A stretch of DNA of 64,000 bases from Triticum aestivum (lineage: Eukaryota; Streptophyta; Magnoliopsida; Poales; Poaceae): NCBI RefSeq assembly GCF_018294505.1, contig NC_057809.1:422986233-423050232 (forward strand), in the 5' to 3' direction. Each line of letters begins with the position of its first letter. Position 1 is the stretch's first letter. The position numbers were made by a program, and so were the translations under genes. Shown here piece after piece: positions 23,615 to 32,369 of the stretch. The notes beneath the pieces are model-generated. The model saw only the letters and a program-made list of their open reading frames with translations. It made no database searches and was not told the DNA's origin.

Positions 23615-24640
23615 GGATCGGCTTCCGCAGCCCACCGAGTCTGCTACACCCACACTCCTTCATCCTCAACATCATCAGGTGACATCTTTCAAGTTTCACT
23701 TCCAGCTGGGAGCGCCCCCCCAGGGCTGCATTATTCCCAGGCCGCGTGGGTCCGTCCTTGCGGCATGTATCCCTTTTATTTCATATTGTTAGCTTACCTT
23801 GTTGGGGGCGCCCCTTGGGCTGCATGATCCCCAAGTCGCTCGGGCCAGACCCAGCGGCGTGTATCTTATTTGCAGTTATTTCCGGTTATGCGTCATACCC
23901 ACCATGCTTGATTATTCGTTGCCGGTCCACGGCACCTCTTCTTCTCCATGTCGACCACTTGCACATTAAAGGGGGGTACCCGAGCATCGCGACTCAGGGC
24001 TCTTACTCGCTCTCCATCCCTCACCCTCTGGCTTTGTCTACGGCATCGCGACCTGGCATACCAGCGACGGCTGAGAGCAGCTCAAGGGCCGGGACCCGAG
24101 GACGTAGAGTGCCGGCATCTAACCAAATTTGCAGGAACACATCACAAGATAAGGCCCAGTGCCAGGCGCAACCCGCCTAGAGGTAGGGCCCCGTGAGTCC
24201 CGCGCTGGCTCACGGGTGCCCAGATACACCTCACCAGGCCCTACCGTGCCAGCCACGTGTCAGGGCGGGGCTGTACACGCCCCGGGGCTCCTCCTGGAGG
24301 GGAGCCCCCTCCCACGTACCAGTGGAAGCACCATGCTCCGCGCTGGCTGACGACACTGCCGAGGAGCGGCTATGCCCGTACACATACGGAAGCGCTATGC
24401 TCCGCGCTGGTGATAAACAACTGAGGGTGGCCCCCGGGCCGCATCAACCTCAGGGAGCCCAGAGCTCAGTGTCTAGCCTCATCGCAACGCCTCCCCTCAG
24501 GAGTGCCGCGCGAGGAAGCTGGGCACGGGGGCTGCGCCTGGGTCACGCCCAGACGCATGCCACCCAGCCAGGCCCCCCGGGCCTGGTTCGTCGCGCGTCT
24601 CTCCCCGAGCGGAGCCAAGGTACGAAGGCCGTTTGAGCGT
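23615..24640 (+). other. Non-coding spacer of gypsy element 2
   Basis: GC-rich sequence without conserved frames, occupying the place where pol should continue. A phrase of the type GGGCTGCAT-ATTCCCAGGCCGC-GGCATGTATC occurs near 23,720-23,770 and again, altered, near 23,815-23,865. A diverged relative of the downstream 184-bp unit lies at about 23,970-24,115 (GAGCATCGCGACTCAGG). Confidence 0.6.
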
Positions 24641-25330
24641 CAAGGGGGACTCCTGAGCATCGCGACTCAGGAGCCTAATTGGTCACGTAGCCCCTCACTC
24701 CTTTGGTCCCGTCCTGATTTCTGGTCGGGGCTAATCCTGGGTGAGGTATGCTCGGGGCCGGGCTCTGCAGACGTAGAACGATAGATCCACCTACATCACA
24801 CCTCCCTACTTGCTGTTCGTGCGCCAAGGGGGACTCCTGAGCATCGCGACTCAGGAGCTTAACTTGTCACGTAACCCCTCACTCCTTTGGTCCCGTCCTG
24901 GTTTCCGGTCGGGGCTAATCCTGGGTGAGGTATGCGCGGGGCCGGGCTCTGCAGACGTAGAACGATATATCCACCTACATCACACCTCCCTACTTGCTGT
25001 TCGTGCGCCAAGGGGGACTCCTGAGCATCGCGACTCAGGAGCTTAACTTGTCACGTAGCCCCTCACTCCTTTGGTCCCGTCCTGGTTTCCGGTCGGGGCT
25101 AATGCTGGGTGAGGTACGCGCGGGGCCGGGCTCTGCAGACGTAGAATGGTAGATCCACCTACATCACACCTCCCTACTTGTTGTTCGTGCGCCAAGGGGG
25201 ACTCCTGAGCATCCCGACTCAGGAGCCTAACTTGTCACGTAGCCCTCACTCCTTTGGTCCCGTCCTGGTTTCCGGTCAGGGCTAATGCTGGGTGAGGTAT
25301 GCGCGGGGCCGGGCTCTGCCGGCGTAGAAC
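24641..25330 (+). repeat. 184-bp tandem array in gypsy element 2
   Basis: CAAGGGGGACTCCTGAGCAT begins at 24641, 24825, 25008 and 25193, giving periods of 184, 183 and 185 bp. The copies are nearly identical through TTTGGTCCCGTCCTGG, GGGCTAAT.CTGGGTGAGG and GGGCCGGGCTCTGC. The fourth copy is cut at about 25,330. The first block ends in the palindrome CTCCTGAGCATCGCGACTCAGGAG. Confidence 0.92.
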
Positions 25331-25524
25331 ATAAGCCAGTAGGAAGAAAAAGCGTAAATTCAAGGAATTCAAAAGCAAATATTACAGTCCACACTGTTAT
25401 CTCGATACCAAACGCAAGTTTAAACGCCTCCTCGAGGCATGATACATTTGCAGGAATTAAAAGCAGGACAGGAGTCACAGCGGAGCCACTTGTCGGTGGT
25501 GGAGCAGCGCGGAGTGGCTTCGCC

Positions 25525-28042
25525 TCATGGAGCAGCGGGGTCGGCAGCGCCTTGCTTCGGCTTGGTGCTGAAGGCCCGGAACTTCCCTAGCAGAACCTCC
25601 GCGCGACCCTTCACGGCCTCGGCAGCGGCAGCGGCACGCTCGCCGCTTATTGGCTCCAGTAGGCCGTCGAGGTCGACGTCGGGATCGCGAAGGTAGATGT
25701 GGGTGAGCACCCGCGTCAGTGCTGCAGAAGACAGGACACGCGCCTTGGCCTCCGTCGTGGGGCCAAGGCCAAGGGAGACATCTTCAAGAGCGCGAACCAG
25801 GAAGGGAAGCAGCTTGGCGGGGCCGTCCTTGGCGCCAGCCAGCGGGCTCTCCAGGCCGCTGTCATAAAGCGTCCTTAGTGAGGAGCGAGCCTTCGCCTCC
25901 ATCGTCGTGAAGGCCACGCGGTCCTCGGCAAGAACCAGGGCCTTGTCGTCCAGCTCGGCCTTCCTCGCCCTCAACTCCTTCTCCAGCGCGCCTAGGCGGC
26001 CGCGGCGCTTCCTGAGCTTGACCTCCCTCTCCGTGACGGCCGCCTTGCGAGCCTTCACACCTTCTTCCTGCTCTTGGCGAAGGCGGACCTCTTTCGAGAG
26101 CTGGTCCCGCAGGCCCTGCAGCTCGTCCTCCAGCGCCTTGCAGCGACCACGGACGACGACCACCTCCCCCAGGGCTGCATCACGAGAAGCCTTCACCTCA
26201 AGGACGGCCCGCTTCTCCTTATCGCAAGCCGTCGAGGCCTGGACCAGCGCCGCCCGAATCGAAGCGTCGGAGCAAACCCATCCGGAAGCCAGCTCCAAGC
26301 GCCCGGCCACCAAGCGAGGGTCGGCGCCAAGAAGATCCTGCCGCAGTCAGTCCAGCTCAGCGACATCACGATCCAGAACGGCAGAAGGAGTCGGAGAGAC
26401 AGCCGCCGGTGGAGTAGGAGGAGAAGGCGGCTGCGCGACCACAGCATCCTGAGGCGGAGTCTACTGCGCCCCAACGGCTGTAGTGGCGGCGGCAGGCAAG
26501 GACACCTCGGGGGTCACTTGGGCCGTGGGGGCCAAGCTCGCCCCAGCCGGCTCAGCCAGGCCTCGCGAGGACGACCGGGCAGGAGAAGCCCGTGCGTCGC
26601 GGTCACCTTCCTTCGCGGGCAGAGGCGCTGCCACGGATGGAACCTCAGGAGCTCCCCTCGACTTCTTTGCTGCGGGCGCCAGCCTGTCCAAGAGATGCGG
26701 ACGTCAAGCCTCAGAAGCAGAATAAGAAGTAAAGACAAGAATCAAACGCTTACAGGTCGTCGCCAGTGAGCTCGAGCGGCCTCTGGCCAAATTTGAAGCT
26801 CGAAAGCCGGCTGGAAGGGTCAACCTCAGGAAGCTTGGAAGCGGAAGGTGCGGTCCGCCCCGGGGCCGGGGCAGGCCCGCGGGAGATCAGCCCGGTCCTG
26901 TCCTTCTTCGGGATCGGGGGCAAGCTCCCGCTGTCCTGCTCGTCGTCATCCTCGTCGTCATTCTCGTCGTCATCGCTCGGAGAGAGGCGGAGAACGCGGG
27001 ACCTGCGCCGGGGGAGGGGAGCCCTCGACTCTCCGTCAGTCTCCTCGGAGTCAGGCCCTCTTTCCCGCTCCCCTCCTTCCTCCTCTTCGCTGGAGTCGTC
27101 GGAGGGCACGTCCACCGGTTCCTCGGGAGTTTCCGTGGGCACGAGCCCATCCCCGTTGAAGGCGGGCATGGACTCCACTACCCGCTCCCAGTCGTCGTGG
27201 AGGAACAAGGGCGTAGGAGCACCCTCCAACCTCGCCACATCGCCCCCGACCAGAGATTGGAGGACCGCAGCCAGATCTCCGTCGGCCAAGGCCGCGGGGC
27301 TCAGATGGGGCCTCCACATCGGGAGTGAGTACAGCCGAAGCGGAGCCAGCTGGTGCTCCAGGAATTCCCTCAGCAGCGACGCGCCGGTCAGCTTCGCTAC
27401 CATCATGTTGGCCGGCCTCAGATCCGCGTCCATCTTCTCCAACACCAGCTTCGCGCGGGGGTCCGCGAGCTCCGCTCGACCCCAATCGCTGGAGCTCGTG
27501 GGCTGCTTCGTGGGCAAGATCAGCCGAGGGTGAATGCGCCCAGCATCCACCAAGACCCACTTGCTCCTGAAGCCCTCAATCCTTTTCCCGGGGTTTGAGA
27601 TGGCAATGGCGCCGCCGTACGCGATGAAGCTCGCGCACGCGGAGGCAGGACTGCGAGAAGTCCGGAGGTAGAAGTAGTGGCGCAGCAAGGCCACTGAGGG
27701 CCGCATCCCTACGTGAGCCTCGTAGTAGTAGGTGAAGATCGCCATGAGAAGGACAGAGTTGGGGTGGAGATGCAGAGCCTGTAGCTTGTAATGGCGGAGG
27801 ACAGAGAAGAAGAACTCGGAGAAGGGAGGCACCAGGCCAGCAGCAATGGCACTTACGAAGAACGGATAGAAGGTGCTCCCTTGACCCTCAGGGGTGGCGG
27901 AGCCCGCCTTAAACACCTTCGCCCCGTCGATGCCCCGCGCCGCCGCCATCTGGCGCAACCGGGCAAGGCTCGCCTCCGACACGTTCGGTGAGTCCAGGGC
28001 GGGCGAGTACCTGGCTATGGCCGGGGACTGACGAGGCGCCAT
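25525..28042 (-). pseudogene. Antisense ORF of gypsy element 2, two exons, two nonsense codons
   Basis: Exon 1 runs from the ATG at 28042 to 26754 (430 codons). It carries a Transposase_28-like domain (HLHPNSVLLMAIFTYYYEAH, VGMRPSVALLRHYF) and then an acidic Ser/Glu-rich tail. A 70-nt intron is predicted at 26753-26684: donor CCT|GTAAGC, acceptor TTGGACAG|G. It joins TGDDL to LAPAAKKSRG in frame. Exon 2 continues to 25525 through a long coiled coil (KALEDELQGLRDQLSKEVRL). Two stops interrupt it, TAG at 26463-26461 and TGA at 26349-26347, with clear coding continuity on both sides. It is the counterpart of the antisense ORF in gypsy element 1, at low sequence identity. Its role is unknown. Confidence 0.7.
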
Positions 28043-28323
28043 GGCTTCCTAGGTCATGCGGTCGGAGTGGATCTGGAAACTCTGGAGGAAGGAAGAAGAG
28101 GCACAAGAAAGGGGATCTGAGCAACAACCGAAGAAAGCAAAAAAGCAAAGCCTAGGCAGACGCCGCTCCTTTATCAACTCGCCCGGTTGCTAAGGCGCTC
28201 ACGTCCAATCAACCGCCACGCGGCGCCCAAGGCCGCAGGCTGTTAGGGCCCGCGACGCTTCGCCCTCGCCCTTCCGCCTCCCTGCACGGCCGAGTCCGGG
28301 CGCGCCTTGGGCCCGGGGGCTAC

Positions 28324-29279
28324 TGTCGGCGTACTGAGAACGGGGGTCCCCAGACTTGCCTGCCTGCGGCCTGCAGCGTGGCTCAAAGGGGGGCCCAGCA
28401 CGGCCCATCTTCACCAACACAGACCCAAGACCCTCGCGAGGGGCCAAGCCTCGCGGGGCGGACGACGCGGAGCTTCCTCAGGCACGACCTCATCAGGCTG
28501 GCTCGCGAGGAGGCGGAGAGATCAGGGCGGGGTACCTCACGAGGTGCCCGTGACGCAAGCCATAACGACCAAAGGCGCCAGGCGGGTGCCAGCCCGCGCA
28601 GCGTCCTCATTTCCTCTTTGGTGTAAAGGGAGCGAACGCAGCCACGGGGTACCGAGGCATCAGGCAAAGGTTGCCATTTCGGTGCAACAAGACCAAGACC
28701 AGGAGGACTGCAAGACGGAGGTCATTGTGGAGCCCAAGACGGCGTCACCACCAGAGCTTTGTGCAGGCGAAGACTACTTTTGTCAGGATAGCTAGTACTA
28801 GCTGTCCCCCTTCAAATTAGCCCACCATTGTTGGCTCCCTTCCCGCTCAATATTTGAGAAGAGGACCAGGGCCTCTATAAATAGGACTAGCCACCCCCAG
28901 AGGAAAGAGAGAGGAGATCGAGCAGGTAGAGAAAGGGGAGAGCAAGCAAGCAAGTAGAGAGAGAAAGAGAGAGAGAAGGGTGACTGAACTCCTCCCAGCA
29001 GTTCATCACCCCAGCCAAGAGCAGACCCTCGCGAGGCTGTTCTTTCTTATATTGTTTATCATCGTCAGCCCAAGAGGCAATCCACCACACCACACACTGG
29101 AGTAGGGTATTACACCACAACGATGGCCTGAACCAGTATAAACCCTGTGTCTTTTGTGTTGCCCTTTCCATTGCTTAGATCTTAGCGAGGCGGAGGGGTG
29201 CAGGTAGGTAGGAGGTAAAATCTCTGCGCGCACCCCAGTGTTCGAACCTCAAGCGTCTGCCGGAATCCGAAATCCGATA
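28324..29279 (+). repeat. 3' LTR of gypsy element 2
   Basis: The second 956-bp LTR, from TGTCGGCGTACTG to CCGATA, directly follows a purine-rich tract. The end motif reads ATA instead of ACA because of one transition. AAAGT follows at 29280-29284 and matches the sequence before the 5' LTR. Confidence 0.93.
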
Positions 29280-29284
29280 AAAGT

Positions 29285-29927
29285 GGCAGCGAGCGATCCA
29301 GCATCTATCATGAAGGATGTAGTCAGTGCTCCTGAATATTTAATTTAAAGATTGATTTGGTTAAGCTAATTTAGCGCGCGCGTCGCCGGAAAACAGTCAT
29401 GTGCCTGTCCTACTCACCTGCTATTGTTGTTGCCGTGCCTCCTGTCGTTGCGGGCCTTGCCGCCGATCCTGCGTCGTTAGCCTGCAGCTGTGATCTGGCT
29501 ACTGCGCCCTTAGGGTTAGTATCGTAAATCGGGGTCCTACTCCTTTGCTCATGGCTGTATATCGTGCAAATGATTGGTATTCTCTCAAGCCATCAGTATC
29601 CGGGTCTTTCAACCTGCTGGCTTAACCAGGCCTATAGAAAAAATTGGGGCCCCCAAAATTCGTGGGCCCTGTGCAGGCCACACGATGTGCACAACTGTGA
29701 GCCCGACCCTCCTCCGTCCGCCTCGGCACAGGCTGCTGCCAGTCCCGGAACACGGCGGCGAGCGCAAACTGGTTGCCCACCCCGGCACCGCACGCCGCCG
29801 ACGACCTACCTGCGGCCGCCCTCGCCGTGAACATGAGAAAGGGAGAATGCAGAGCACATTGGGTGCCATCCTCTATTTACGGGTATATATTATACATGTA
29901 CATGTACACGGGTGCGCAATGGCGCTG
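29285..29927. other. Intergenic sequence downstream of the AP2/ERF gene
   Basis: Mixed sequence with a GC-rich stretch at about 29,690-29,830. If the AP2/ERF gene has a second exon (see that entry), it should be here on the minus strand, but no recognisable continuation was found. GGGGCCCCCAAAATTCGTGGGCCC near 29,646 is an imperfect palindrome of unknown meaning. Confidence 0.4.
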
Positions 29928-30341
29928 TCAAGAGAGAGCACAGTACAGGATAACGTGGGAGGAGAAGTGGGCATGCATGGATGGGACATGGGCATGCACG
30001 TACACAGCCAGGCAACTGCTAACATTCACCATGACATGCTGCAGGTTCTTACTCAGCCTGGCTCTCGCCGGGGCAGCCACCGTGGCGCCGTGCCGTGCGG
30101 CGAAGTTGGTGCGCGTGTTATCCCCGCGCAGCGCCCGTGCCACCTCATCGTAGGTGCACGCCACGTCCTCGGCGGTGTCGAAAGTGCCCAGCCACATGCG
30201 TACGCACTGCACCGAGTCCTTGATCTCGGCAATCCACCGGCCCGACGGCCTCCACCGGACTCCAAGGAAGCGGCGCCCACGGCACACTTTCATCGTGGCG
30301 GTGCCCGAGGCTGCACTCCAGCTGCTCTCCTGTGCCGCCAT
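29928..30341 (-). CDS. AP2/ERF-domain transcription factor (RAP2-11/ERN-like)
   Basis: From the ATG at 30341 the frame encodes 137 residues, with one AP2/ERF DNA-binding domain at about residues 24-81: RRFLGVRWRPSGRWIAEIKD, then RMWLGTFDTAED and ALRGDNTRTNFA. The PSGRW..AEIKD pattern is closest to the RAP2-11/ERN type; the Ala and Asp positions are ERF-like, not DREB-like. Such proteins bind GCC-type promoter elements in the nucleus. Family members are usually longer. After the domain there is a strong potential splice donor, CTGA|GTAAG at 30053/30052, so the true exon may end there and the last 40 residues may be intron. Trp30 (usually Gln or Arg), Val60, Cys62 and Thr63 are unusual. It may be a diverged gene or a fragment. 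A TATA box lies about 100 bp upstream. Confidence 0.72.
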   Translation of the reverse strand: MAAQESSWSAASGTATMKVCRGRRFLGVRWRPSGRWIAEIKDSVQCVRMWLGTFDTAEDVACTYDEVARALRGDNTRTNFAARHGATVAAPARARLSKNLQHVMVNVSSCLAVYVHAHVPSMHAHFSSHVILYCALS

Positions 30342-30440
30342 GATCCAGGCGTGACATTGAGTTAATTAGCTTAGGCACCTAGCTAGCTAGAATGAAGACG
30401 TTCACACATACACTGGAAAGTTTCGCCACTCCATACGTAC

Positions 30441-30447
30441 ATATATA
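30441..30447 (-). promoter_or_regulatory. TATA box of the AP2/ERF gene
   Basis: TATATAT on the minus strand within TGTATATATGT, about 100 bp upstream of the ATG at 30341. A transcription start about 30 bp downstream would leave a 5' leader of roughly 70 nt. Confidence 0.5.
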
Positions 30448-31194
30448 CACCCACACCTCCACTCCACCAAAGAGGATGGAAAGCATCTGGCGCTTGCTAA
30501 ATTCTGCCTGGCCCCTTTGTCTTTTCCCTAGTTCTTTTGCACATGAAGCCTTGCTGGGAGCTACTACCCGCCTTGGTCGGAGTGCCGTGACATGGGCATG
30601 CCGGTTCTTGATTAGTTTAACACTTAACACCATTCAATCTTTAGCGAACATACAAGTTGATTATTAGCCCTGTCCCCGTTGCTGCGATGGAAGACGTGTT
30701 TGCGGGAGCCATCATTCCTGCTACCGCTGATGTCGACCTCGTCGGCGTTGGAGCGATTGAAAGCAGTGGGCACCATGTTTTTTCTCTGTGTGTCAGGCAG
30801 TTTTTGATTTGGGAAGTAAAACCTATCCGCTGAATACTAAATCTGCTGTGAGCCGCCGTCCCACGAACAGACGAAGTTCGTCAATCTTCACCCGCTATCA
30901 GGCTTTTTGGTGGAACACCAATGGTCAGCCTGGTGTACGAAGGAGTTGCCGCGCTGGTCTTCACTCTTCAGCCGGCGCGTGAATCCGATCACGGGTCGCC
31001 CTGCTCTGTCTGCGCAACTGTGGAGAGGCGATAAAAAAAGTCCAGGAGACCTAAACACAGATTCCACAACTCACGAGAGGCGCCTTTTCTGTTTCGTGGG
31101 CGAGCATTTGACTTTTGCCACTGTAAAAAGGTTGATTTTTTCTACTGACTTGCCGCCGTAAAAACTCGTGAGGCCTTGAAGTTTGTTGTATCTA
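30448..31194. other. Upstream region of the AP2/ERF gene, no other gene seen
   Basis: The DNA has no transposon signature up to the Stowaway MITE. Short open frames here lack any recognised domain. It probably holds regulatory sequence of the AP2/ERF gene; I can identify no specific site. Confidence 0.4.
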
Positions 31195-31425
31195 CTGTCT
31201 TTGTACTGGTTTATTGGTCCTTTTTTGTATTTGATGTCAAAGTTTGACGATTAAATCAACAAAATGCTAATGCGTATCACTGAAATAATATTAATGGAAA
31301 CTATGTTCAAATACAAATTCAACGATATATTTTTCAGTGACATGCATTTATATTTTGTTAGTTAAATATATAGACAAAGTATAGCATAAAATACAAAAAT
31401 GACCAATAAACTAGGACGGAGGTAG
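31195..31425. mobile_element. Stowaway-type MITE (Tc1/Mariner), decayed left end
   Basis: The right end CTAGGACGGAGGTAG followed by TA matches the Stowaway terminus (CTCCCTCCGTCC in reverse). The left end TA|CTGTCTTTGTACTGG is degenerate but mirrors the right end through GTTTATTGGTC. The 231-bp length and AT-rich interior fit the family. TA dinucleotides flank both ends. Confidence 0.78.
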
Positions 31426-31705
31426 TATAAGGTTAGGTTACTACGCTGATCTCTCTTTCTTGGATTAGAATCTCGGGGCCCTCGCCTTTGAAAAATTCGT
31501 CAACTTATTGAACTGCTCTCATGGAACGCGTGAAACCCCCACACCACCTTGTTTGTCGCGTTATTTTCGTCCTTGCTGGTCGGCCACACCCTCGGCTTGT
31601 CTGTTCGTGTCCATCCCATGTGTTGCCATTTCCCTCACCCTGCGCCTTGCGCACTCCATCCATTGTCTATCGACATTTTCCACTCCTCGAAAGAAAACAC
31701 TGAAA

Positions 31706-32290
31706 TGGACGGAAGCTCCTCCGTGGACAAGGTGCTTGGCTCCCCCAACTTGCTTCATCACATACTCGGCGGTTGGGCGGCTGCGCCGATTTGGTGCGCG
31801 CGTCAGCGGTCCCTCTGTCATGGTGCCCAACCGCCAAGCTGCCTACCTTCCCCGACGAGTTCCGCAAAAGGCTCGCCCCCTCCTGTTAGGTTACGTGGTC
31901 GTTTTTTAGGATTTCGGTTGGAAGAACTTGAAGTTCGTTGTTTGCCTCGGCATCGAGAGTGGCTATGTTCTAGAAGCTGGCATGTTGGCTGCAGCATTCG
32001 GTAGCCCGGAAAGAATTTTCGTTGTTCTCGACACTATCCAATCTCGGCTTGTCAGGAGAGAGTGAATCCTAGCTACCGGTTACGTCGATCTGAAGCCAGC
32101 AGCAAGCGGAAGTCTGTGTGATTACGCCTTCCGAGCAGGATATCACGCCTGCTAGCGATAACATGTTTGGGTATTTCATTGTCGTGAACGGAGAGATTTC
32201 CTTCTTCGTAGCCCGGCCTATAGACAATCTCAAGTTCGAGTTCGGGGGGATACACATCCAAAGGGACGAGCCCTTGCGCTACCATGTTAG
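31706..32290 (+). pseudogene. Decayed coding relic, possibly F-box-like
   Basis: ATG at 31706 opens MDGSSSVDKVLGSPNLLHHI, which resembles the start of plant F-box proteins. Protein-like stretches then appear in different frames: LPTFPDEFRKRLAP (about 31,840), NLKFVVCLGIESGYVLEAGM and SPERIFVVLDTIQSRLVRRE (about 31,930-32,060), and NMFGYFIVVNGEISFFVARP (about 32,160-32,220). Stops and frame changes separate them. I infer a gene inactivated by several indels. The F-box assignment is weak and rests only on the N-terminal pattern. Confidence 0.3.
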
Positions 32291-32369
32291 AATTTCTCTA
32301 GCGTTTGTCCGACTCAATCCGTGTATGCTTTGCGTACTACCACAAATCACAGGTTTTACCCATGTGGTC

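Larger units (their letters stand above)
19561..29279 (+). mobile_element. Gypsy LTR retrotransposon 2 (Tat-type), complete ends, non-autonomous
   Basis: A 9,719-bp element with two 956-bp LTRs and a perfect 5-bp target duplication, AAAGT, at 19556-19560 and 29280-29284. The order is 5' LTR, primer-binding region, frameshifted gag-protease, a short reverse transcriptase remnant, a non-coding spacer with a 184-bp tandem array, an antisense spliced ORF, a purine tract (GGGCCCGGGGGCTAC) and the 3' LTR. The YVDD part of reverse transcriptase, RNase H and integrase are missing, so movement would need proteins from another copy. By eye the LTRs differ at about 25 of 956 sites (2.6%), nearly all transitions. 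At 1.3e-8 substitutions per site per year that is roughly one million years. Confidence 0.93.

Noticed and set aside
24641..25330. CRISPR-like regular array
   Set aside because: The units are whole 184-bp tandem repeats with no unique spacers, inside a plant retrotransposon.
26766..27533. A 255-codon serine-rich plus-strand ORF
   Set aside because: It is the complement of exon 1 of the antisense ORF of gypsy element 2, in its acidic repeat region.
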